From: CAYTOJ01 sp964439415
Lineage (GTDB): Bacteria > Pseudomonadota > Alphaproteobacteria > Rickettsiales > CAZAGG01
Length of the DNA stretch: 8,040 bases
Assembly (NCBI GenBank): GCA_964439415.1
Contig: CAYTOJ010000086.1
Coordinates: forward strand, 1-8,040
Reading direction: 5' to 3'
Part shown: piece after piece, positions 1 to 5,004 of the stretch
Numbering within the stretch: position 1 is the stretch's first letter
Layout: every line of letters begins with the position of its first letter
The notes under the pieces: generated by a model
What the model saw: the letters and a program-made list of their open reading frames with translations, nothing else
Told to the model about the DNA's origin: nothing
Database searches by the model: none
Position numbers and translations under genes: made by a program

Positions 1-13
1 TATTGTGCAGCCG

Positions 14-1360
14 CTAACTGTCAGAGCCGATGGCCTCGGTAATGCTGTTCACTATATTGCGGACTATGGCCTCGTCCTCACCTTCGGCCATTATCCGCAC
101 AACTGTTTCAGTGCCTGAATTTCGTACCAGCACACGGCCATTGCCGTTCAGCAGTTTTTCACCTTCTTCTATAGCGTTTTTAACTGTACTTTTGTTTAAT
201 GGGGAGGCGTTCTGATAGCGCACACTGGCGTTTATCTGCGGCATTGGGGTAAATACTCTGCCAACTTCGCTGAAGGGTTTTTTGCTGTCTATCAGCACCG
301 CCAGCACCTGTAGCGCCGCCACAATGCCATCGCCCGTGCAGGAGAAATCACTTAAAATTATATGGCCGGATTGCTCACCGCCCAGGTTATACCCCCCCTC
401 CCGCATTGCCTCTATCACATAACGATCACCTATTTTGGTGCGGATCATATTGAGATCCAGACTCTCCAGATATTTCTCCAACCCCAGATTGCTCATCTGT
501 GTAGCAACTACAGCGCCGCCGCGCAGTATCCCTAAGTGCTGCCAGTACCCGGATATGATTGCCAGAATCTGATCACCATCCACCAGGTCGCCCTTCTCAT
601 CGCACATTACCACGCGATCGGCATCACCATCCAGTGCCAGGCCTAAATGTGCGCCGCTGATAACCACCTGTTCGCGCAGCAGGTTAGTGGATGTTGATCC
701 GCAGTCCCGGTTTATATTAAATCCATCCGGCTTTACGCCAACCGGGATAACCTCCGCGCCAAGCTCCCACAATACTTTCGGCGCAATATTGTATGCCGCG
801 CCGTTAGCGCAATCCACCACCACTTTCAACCCATCCAGCCTTTTGCCTTTGGGAAAAGTGTTTTTTACAAATTCAATGTATCTGCCCGGCGCATCGTCCA
901 GACGTTTCGCCCGCCCCAGTTTATCCGGCGGTGCGCCATTATCTGACAAGTCAGGTGAGTTTATCAGAGACTCTATTTCCACTTCCGTCTCATCGGAAAG
1001 CTTGAAGCCATCCGGCCCGAAGAGTTTAATGCCATTATCCTGATACGGGTTATGGGATGCTGAAATCATCACCCCAAGGTCTGCCCGCAGGGAGCGCACA
1101 AGCATGGAAACCGCCGGAGTTGGCATAGGGCCTACCAGTACAACGTCCATCCCCACTGATACGAAACCGGCAGTTAGTGCAGGCTCTATCATATAACCCG
1201 ACAGGCGCGTATCCTTGGCAATAACCACCTGATGCCTGTGCTGGCCACGGTTAAAATGCAGCCCGGCGGCCATACCTGCTTTCAAAGCAAGCTCTGGTGT
1301 CATGGGGTAGCTATTGGCTTTGCCCCTTATACCGTCAGTTCCAAAAAGCTTGCGCGGCAT
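14..1360 (-). CDS. glmM: Phosphoglucosamine mutase GlmM
   Basis: Interconverts glucosamine-6-phosphate and glucosamine-1-phosphate in the cytoplasm, the step before UDP-GlcNAc synthesis for peptidoglycan and lipopolysaccharide. The 448-residue product has the full family length and all four alpha-phosphohexomutase signatures. These are the N-terminal KLFGTDGIRG (4-13), the catalytic phosphoserine loop ISASHNP with Ser102, the Mg2+ loop DGDADR (Asp244, 246, 248), the sugar loop GEQSGH (328-333) and the C-terminal phosphate loop starting at Arg413. In that loop the usual SGTEP reads SGTET, a mild departure. The ATG at 1360 places KLFGTDG at the normal distance from the N terminus. No clear Shine-Dalgarno sequence is visible in the 18 bp separating it from the ftsH stop, so translation may depend on coupling to ftsH. 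The stop is 13 bp from the window edge, so any terminator lies outside. The family assignment is very secure. Confidence 0.97.
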   Translation of the reverse strand: MPRKLFGTDGIRGKANSYPMTPELALKAGMAAGLHFNRGQHRHQVVIAKDTRLSGYMIEPALTAGFVSVGMDVVLVGPMPTPAVSMLVRSLRADLGVMISASHNPYQDNGIKLFGPDGFKLSDETEVEIESLINSPDLSDNGAPPDKLGRAKRLDDAPGRYIEFVKNTFPKGKRLDGLKVVVDCANGAAYNIAPKVLWELGAEVIPVGVKPDGFNINRDCGSTSTNLLREQVVISGAHLGLALDGDADRVVMCDEKGDLVDGDQILAIISGYWQHLGILRGGAVVATQMSNLGLEKYLESLDLNMIRTKIGDRYVIEAMREGGYNLGGEQSGHIILSDFSCTGDGIVAALQVLAVLIDSKKPFSEVGRVFTPMPQINASVRYQNASPLNKSTVKNAIEEGEKLLNGNGRVLVRNSGTETVVRIMAEGEDEAIVRNIVNSITEAIGSDS

Positions 1361-1378
1361 AGCATTATGCAGTTATAC

Positions 1379-3280
1379 TCATGCGCCGCCTGCTGCGGCT
1401 TGTTTTGTGCGTGGGATTGAGGATTTGCGCTTAGGCGCCGCCCTCTCCTCCTGAGTTATACGCTCAATCTTCTCGCCGTTTATCAAGGCTTTGATTTCAT
1501 CGCCACTTAAGGTTTCATACTCCAGCAAACCTTCAGCTATAATCTCAAGCCCCCTTTTTTCAGTTGTTATAACTTCACGCGCACGCTCAAAAGCGGTATC
1601 AATTATCAGCTTCACTTCAGCGTCAATCAGCTTTCTGGTTTCTGAGGAAACGTGCTGCGACATGCCCATGGAGTGCCCAAGATAAACTTCCTGCTGTTCA
1701 TCACCAAAGAACTGCGGCCCCAGCTTATCGCTCATACCCCACTGCATCACCATTGCCCGAGCCATGCGCGTGGCGTATTGAATATCGGAAGATGCTCCGC
1801 TGGTAACTTTATCATGGCCGAATATAACTTCCTCCGCAACTCGCCCACCCATTGCCACCGCTAAATCAGCCAGAAGTTTTTCGCGGGTGACTGAGAGTTT
1901 ATCAGCCTCCGGCAGGCGCATAACCATACCAAGCGCACGGCCACGCGGTATTATAGTAGCCTTGTGGATAGGGTCTGATGCAGGCGAATGCAGCGCCACT
2001 ATCGCATGGCCGGCTTCATGATAGGCAGTCAGCTTCTTTTCCTGATCGCTCATCACCATTGATTTTCTCTCAGCACCCATCATCACTTTGTCTTTGGATG
2101 CTTCCAAATCGCCCTGAGTTACAACCTTCTTATTCTGCCGCGCCGCCATTAAAGCAGCCTCGTTCACCAGATTGGCAAGATCAGCACCTGAGAAACCAGG
2201 CGTACCACGCGCCAGAACTTTTACATCAACATCCGGCGCAGCGGGGACTTTTTTAATATGCACGCTTAGAATTTCCTCCCGCCCTTTTACGTCGGGGTTG
2301 GGAACGGTAATCTGCCTGTCAAAACGGCCGGGGCGCAGCAGTGCCGGATCAAGCACATCCGGCCTGTTTGTAGCGGCGATTATAATCACCCCTTCATTGG
2401 CTTCAAAACCGTCCATCTCCACCAGTAACTGATTTAAAGTCTGCTCACGCTCGTCATTGCCGCCACCAAGGCCAAAACCACGATGTCTGCCGACAGCGTC
2501 AATCTCATCAATGAACACGATGCATGGCGCATTCTTCTTGGCCTGCTCGAACATATCCCGCACCCTGCTTGCGCCCACACCCACAAACATTTCAACGAAA
2601 TCAGAGCCTGATATTGTAAAGAATGGTACATTAGCCTCCCCCGCGATAGCGCGGGCAAGCAGGGTTTTACCTGTTCCAGGCGGCCCCACCAGAAGACAGC
2701 CCCTTGGGATTCGCCCACCAAGCTTCTGGAATTTCTGCGGGTCTTTCAAAAAGTCCACTATTTCAGACAGTTCATCCTTGGCTTCTTCAATTCCTGCTAC
2801 ATCCTGGAAGGTTACTTTCTCGTTCTTCTCAGTAAGCAGTTTTGCGCGGGAGCGGCCAAAACCCATGGCTTTTCCGGAACCGGACTGCATCTGCCGCAAC
2901 GCGAATATCCAGACGGCAGCAAACAGCAGAATTGGGAACCAGGAAATTATCGCCCCCATCAGGCTTGTCCCTTCACCATCCCCCATGGAGTTCACGTTTA
3001 TGCGGACATTTTTATCGCGCAGGGTTTTAACAAGGTCAGGGTAATCGGTTTTGGTTGTAGTAAAACCAACACTGCTGCTGGAGAGGCGGCCTGAAATGCT
3101 TGAGCCTTGAATCGTGACTTCCTGAACATCACCCTTATCCAACCTGTCCAGGAATTCAGAAAACGGGATTTTATTCAGCGCAACGTTGCTGACACCCCCC
3201 TGAAAAATATTAAACAACGCGGCAATGACCACAATAGCCACCAGCCAGATTAGCGCATTCTTACCTAAATTACCGTTCAC
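1379..3280 (-). CDS. ftsH: ATP-dependent zinc metalloprotease FtsH
   Basis: Membrane-anchored AAA+ protease, active as a hexamer, that extracts and degrades damaged membrane proteins and unstable regulators. The 633-residue product is complete. It has a first membrane helix (about 9-26), a periplasmic domain (about 30-108), a second helix (about 109-128), and an AAA domain with Walker A GPPGTGKT (199-206), pore loop FVG (232-234), Walker B IVFIDEID (254-261) and the second-region-of-homology arginines Arg316 and Arg319. The peptidase has the zinc motif HEAGH (421-425) with likely third ligand Asp499. The chosen start is GTG at 3280: it sits just before the first helix, and an AGG lies about 7 bases upstream. 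The tail after residue 610 is Lys/Arg/Ala-rich and low in complexity, as in many homologues. glmM follows after 18 bp, so the two are probably one operon. The usual alphaproteobacterial upstream neighbour tilS is absent. The 145-bp leader holds two hairpins. Confidence 0.98.
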   Translation of the reverse strand: MNGNLGKNALIWLVAIVVIAALFNIFQGGVSNVALNKIPFSEFLDRLDKGDVQEVTIQGSSISGRLSSSSVGFTTTKTDYPDLVKTLRDKNVRINVNSMGDGEGTSLMGAIISWFPILLFAAVWIFALRQMQSGSGKAMGFGRSRAKLLTEKNEKVTFQDVAGIEEAKDELSEIVDFLKDPQKFQKLGGRIPRGCLLVGPPGTGKTLLARAIAGEANVPFFTISGSDFVEMFVGVGASRVRDMFEQAKKNAPCIVFIDEIDAVGRHRGFGLGGGNDEREQTLNQLLVEMDGFEANEGVIIIAATNRPDVLDPALLRPGRFDRQITVPNPDVKGREEILSVHIKKVPAAPDVDVKVLARGTPGFSGADLANLVNEAALMAARQNKKVVTQGDLEASKDKVMMGAERKSMVMSDQEKKLTAYHEAGHAIVALHSPASDPIHKATIIPRGRALGMVMRLPEADKLSVTREKLLADLAVAMGGRVAEEVIFGHDKVTSGASSDIQYATRMARAMVMQWGMSDKLGPQFFGDEQQEVYLGHSMGMSQHVSSETRKLIDAEVKLIIDTAFERAREVITTEKRGLEIIAEGLLEYETLSGDEIKALINGEKIERITQEERAAPKRKSSIPRTKQAAAGGA

Positions 3281-3300
3281 TTCCTAACCTATATCCTATA

Positions 3301-3337
3301 ATATACCTATCGCACTTCAAGAGTGTGATAGGTATAT
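3301..3337. repeat. Near-perfect hairpin in the ftsH leader (copy A of a short repeat)
   Basis: ATATACCTATCGCACT (3301-3316) pairs with 3322-3337 around a 5-base TCAAG loop. This gives a 16-bp stem whose only irregular pair is 3312/3326. On the plus strand a T-rich run (3338-3349) follows, as in an intrinsic terminator, but no plus-strand gene ends here. In the ftsH direction no T tract follows, so it is more likely a leader structure or repeat than a terminator for cox11. It ends about 20 bases before the ftsH start. Related sequence recurs near 7811 and 7952. The structure is certain from the sequence; the role is unknown. Confidence 0.75.
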
Positions 3338-3349
3338 CTTTTATCTTTT

Positions 3350-3379
3350 GCGCATGGCCACCCCACCAGCCCCATGCGC
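3350..3379. repeat. Second inverted repeat in the cox11-ftsH spacer
   Basis: GCGCATGG (3350-3357) and CCATGCGC (3372-3379) are perfect 8-bp arms around a 14-base loop. On the minus strand the hairpin would form downstream of the cox11 stop and upstream of the 3301-3337 hairpin. An A-rich rather than T-rich sequence follows in that direction, so it is not a standard intrinsic terminator. It could be an RNA-stabilising stem or a protein-binding site; nothing in the sequence decides this. Confidence 0.5.
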
Positions 3380-3425
3380 TACTATTGCCGTAGAGATTAC
3401 AAGTAGTACAAGTATACTATATTTT

Positions 3426-3980
3426 CTAGTCTTTTATGCTCTTATCACCTGCAAACTTGAAGAAAGTATATGATAAAGTGATTGTACGTAAGCTTTTTAA
3501 CTCATAATCGCCTTCTATTTCCGGATCGATAAAGTAGGAAAGCGGGAGTTCCATTTTCTCACCTGGTTTTAGAGTCAATTCATTAAAGCAGAAACATTGC
3601 ACTTTGTTAAAGTAACGCCCGGCGGCTTCTGGGGTTACGTTATAAGTTGCCATGCCAGTAATTGCTTGATCTGTCAGGTTTTCCACTTCGTAAAATGCCA
3701 GGGAATTCTCCCCCACCCTTGTTTTGCTGCTGATGGATTTTGGCGTAAATTTCCATGCCAGATCAGGCGCGGTATTGGCATCAAACCGTATTTCCAGAAT
3801 TTTACTGCCGACCTTTGCAGGCGCAGATGATGCTTCACGCACTGTTCCTCCAAAGCCCGTCACCTGGCAGAATATACGGTATAATGGAACGGATGCATAA
3901 GCCAGCACAACCATGCCGGCGACAACGCCACAGAGCTTTAAAGCCAGCCTGTTATTATTGTTCGGTCTGCCAGTTTCCAT
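3426..3980 (-). CDS. ctaG: Cytochrome c oxidase assembly protein CtaG/Cox11
   Basis: Copper chaperone that inserts Cu(B) into subunit I of aa3-type cytochrome c oxidase. It is anchored in the inner membrane with its copper-binding domain in the periplasm. The 184-residue product has one membrane helix (about 13-33), the conserved segment YRIFCQVTGFGGT (34-46, containing Cys38), and the copper-binding CFCF motif (Cys129 and Cys131) within FNKVQCFCFNEL. Length and motif order match the family. The ATG at 3980 lies inside the preceding small ORF, overlapping it by 26 bp, so translational coupling is likely. Oxidase subunit and heme O synthase genes, the usual upstream neighbours in alphaproteobacteria, are absent here; vapBC lies upstream instead. 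ftsH starts 145 bp downstream and probably has its own promoter. Confidence 0.95.
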   Translation of the reverse strand: METGRPNNNNRLALKLCGVVAGMVVLAYASVPLYRIFCQVTGFGGTVREASSAPAKVGSKILEIRFDANTAPDLAWKFTPKSISSKTRVGENSLAFYEVENLTDQAITGMATYNVTPEAAGRYFNKVQCFCFNELTLKPGEKMELPLSYFIDPEIEGDYELKSLRTITLSYTFFKFAGDKSIKD

Positions 3981-4107
3981 CCTGCCTGACCGCCTGACCA
4001 GTTCTAATCATGCTTATACAAAAAAACGCCACGGCCAGAAAAAGCAGTACCGCCAGCAGTGCTAAATTTTTCCCCTTGCGGACTTTATGAATATTACTGA
4101 ACGGCAT
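3955..4107 (-). CDS. Small single-span membrane protein of the cox assembly locus (CoxF-like by position)
   Basis: A 50-codon ORF from ATG at 4107 to TAA at 3955-3957, reading into the start of cox11 in another frame with 26 bp overlap. The product has a short basic N terminus (HKVRKGK, 8-14), one hydrophobic helix (about 15-33, rich in Leu, Ala, Val and Phe) and a polar C-terminal tail ending NWQTEQ. This predicts a protein with the N terminus in the cytoplasm. Alphaproteobacterial cox operons often carry an equally small, poorly conserved membrane protein immediately before ctaG, sometimes called CoxF, and this matches in size, topology and place. The role in oxidase assembly is inferred from position only. 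A plausible promoter lies 24-51 bp upstream. It could be an accidental ORF, but the clean membrane helix and operon position argue against that. Confidence 0.72.
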   Translation of the reverse strand: MPFSNIHKVRKGKNLALLAVLLFLAVAFFCISMIRTGQAVRQDGNWQTEQ

Positions 4108-4130
4108 TTTAATTCCAGAGTTTAAGTCTG

Positions 4131-4158
4131 AATTTAGAGCGTACAGTAATTATATCAA
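4131..4158 (-). promoter_or_regulatory. Candidate sigma70-type promoter for the small ORF and cox11
   Basis: Read on the minus strand, TTGATA (4158-4153) and TAAATT (4136-4131) are separated by 16 bases and lie upstream of the ATG at 4107. An alternative -10 box, TATAAT at 4154-4149, overlaps the proposed -35, but nothing like a -35 sits in front of it. The 59-bp spacer after vapC is AT-rich and contains nothing else I recognise. Assigned by eye from consensus similarity. Confidence 0.4.
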
Positions 4159-4166
4159 GGGCTGAT

Positions 4167-4529
4167 TTATCCAGTATAGGAAAGCCCAAGTTTGATTGCT
4201 GCTTCATGTAAGCGTTTATCATGCGTCCATAAAATAGCACTACTTAATCTGGCGGAGGCAACAAGATGGGCATCAATATAACCGATACCCAACCCGAATA
4301 AGGCGTGCCTTTTTATAAAATCAAGCACCTCTGTCTCACTAGCCGTAATGGCTTGCGGTAAATCACTGAGCAGTTGCAATACTAAGTCACGATTGCGAAG
4401 ACTTCCAAGTGCAAGCTCCCCAATAACAAAAGGATGCGCAAGCACTCGCCCCTCTATAAGCAAAGCTTTTAATTTTACGTCATCATGCCGGAGATGATTA
4501 ACCCAAACAGAAGTATCCACCAGAATCAT
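4167..4529 (-). CDS. vapC: VapC-type PIN-domain ribonuclease toxin
   Basis: Toxin of a type II toxin-antitoxin pair. PIN-domain VapC proteins are Mg2+-dependent RNases that cut tRNA or rRNA when released from the antitoxin. The 120-residue product is one PIN domain with the four expected acidic residues: Asp5 in the N-terminal LVDTSVW strand, Glu38 in VIGELALG, Asp86 in GIGYIDAHLV and Asp104 in LWTHDKRL. Its length is normal and no catalytic residue is missing, so it should be active. The start codon overlaps the vapB stop (ATGA at 4529-4526), the usual coupling for this module. The RNA target cannot be predicted from the sequence. Confidence 0.93.
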   Translation of the reverse strand: MILVDTSVWVNHLRHDDVKLKALLIEGRVLAHPFVIGELALGSLRNRDLVLQLLSDLPQAITASETEVLDFIKRHALFGLGIGYIDAHLVASARLSSAILWTHDKRLHEAAIKLGLSYTG

Positions 4530-4720
4530 GATATGGGACGACGACGTGGCGCAGCGTTAATAACAGCCTCGCTGCCACCAAGAAGCGCAAGTCTGCGGCT
4601 GCTTTCACGCTCAATCAAAGCTTTTAACGCCTCATGAACTATCGAACTTTTCTCCTTAAGACCAGTAAATGCCTGAGCTTTTGTTAAAAGGTCATCATCA
4701 AGCGCAATTGTTGTTCGCAT
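4526..4720 (-). CDS. vapB: VapB-type antitoxin
   Basis: Antitoxin that neutralises the VapC encoded next and normally represses the shared promoter as a complex with it. The 64-residue product starts MRTTIALDDDLL, the beta strand and helix start typical of ribbon-helix-helix VapB proteins. Helices follow through about residue 45, then a C-terminal tail (LLGGSEAV through PRRRPIS) of the kind that wraps the toxin. A GAGAGA ribosome binding site at 4731-4726 stands 5 bases before the ATG. Another ATG four bases upstream is out of frame. A well-formed promoter and a palindromic operator lie immediately upstream (4735-4772), consistent with self-repression. Confidence 0.9.
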   Translation of the reverse strand: MRTTIALDDDLLTKAQAFTGLKEKSSIVHEALKALIERESSRRLALLGGSEAVINAAPRRRPIS

Positions 4721-4734
4721 ACATCTCTCTCATT

Positions 4735-4767
4735 ACAGGCACGATAATATCATCATATAATGCCTGT
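4735..4767. promoter_or_regulatory. Imperfect palindrome, probable VapB/VapBC operator
   Basis: Perfect 7-bp outer arms ACAGGCA (4735-4741) and TGCCTGT (4761-4767) are symmetric about base 4751. Inside them 5 of the 8 further base pairs also match (4744-4746 and 4749-4750 with their partners), so 12 of 16 pairs are symmetric. The site covers the -10 box and spacer of the vapB promoter, where a bound dimer of ribbon-helix-helix antitoxins would block RNA polymerase. The symmetry is seen directly; the binding protein is inferred. Confidence 0.65.
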
Positions 4768-4772
4768 TTCAA
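4744..4772 (-). promoter_or_regulatory. Promoter of vapBC
   Basis: On the minus strand TTGAAA (4772-4767) and TATTAT (4749-4744) are separated by exactly 17 bases, close to the sigma70 consensus. The -10 box ends 23 bases before the vapB ATG at 4720. The overlap with the palindrome at 4735-4767 strengthens the assignment. Confidence 0.6.
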
Positions 4773-4838
4773 TGCCATTTATTAATCGCCGTTATACAAA
4801 TCCACATGTTGGTAACACTGCCATATAATAATCTGTAA

Positions 4839-4960
4839 TATGTTATTATNNNNNNNNNNNNNNNNNNNNNNNNNNNNNNNNNNNNNNNNNNNNNNNNNNN
4901 NNNNNNNNNNNNNNNNNNNNNNNNNNNNNNNNNNNNNNNNNNNNNNNNNTATGTTATTAT
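4839..4960 (+). repeat. Identical 11-mers flanking the assembly gap
   Basis: TATGTTATTAT occurs at 4839-4849, immediately left of the N run, and again at 4950-4960, immediately right of it. The two copies abut the gap exactly. This fits two contig ends that overlap by 11 bases and were never merged, or a short AT-rich repeat that broke the assembly. The rest of the 284-bp spacer between vapB and the kinase gene (4721-5004) is AT-rich and, apart from the vapBC promoter and operator, shows no gene. Confidence 0.8.
4850..4949. other. Scaffold gap of 100 Ns
   Basis: Exactly 100 consecutive Ns, the conventional placeholder for a gap of unknown length. No inference about its content is possible. 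The promoter region of the kinase gene may be partly hidden here. Confidence 0.98.
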
Positions 4961-5004
4961 ATAGAGCTTAATATCAGCTTTGTAGCACAATAAATCGCCA
5001 GCAT

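Noticed and set aside
2457..3044. Plus-strand 195-codon ORF opposite ftsH
   Set aside because: Lies wholly antisense to the conserved AAA and membrane region of ftsH, has a composition biased by that gene and no domain features; it is a frame shadow.
3301..3350. Intrinsic terminator for cox11
   Set aside because: cox11 is on the minus strand and no T tract follows the stem in that direction; the T-rich run is on the plus strand, where no gene ends.
3380..3425. Heat-shock sigma32 promoter for ftsH
   Set aside because: CTTGTA-like boxes occur, but no properly spaced CCCCAT-type -10 element follows them.
4721..5004. Remains of a transposon around vapBC and the gap
   Set aside because: No transposase fragment, terminal inverted repeats or target-site duplications are visible; the 11-bp duplicate is fully explained by its contact with the N run.
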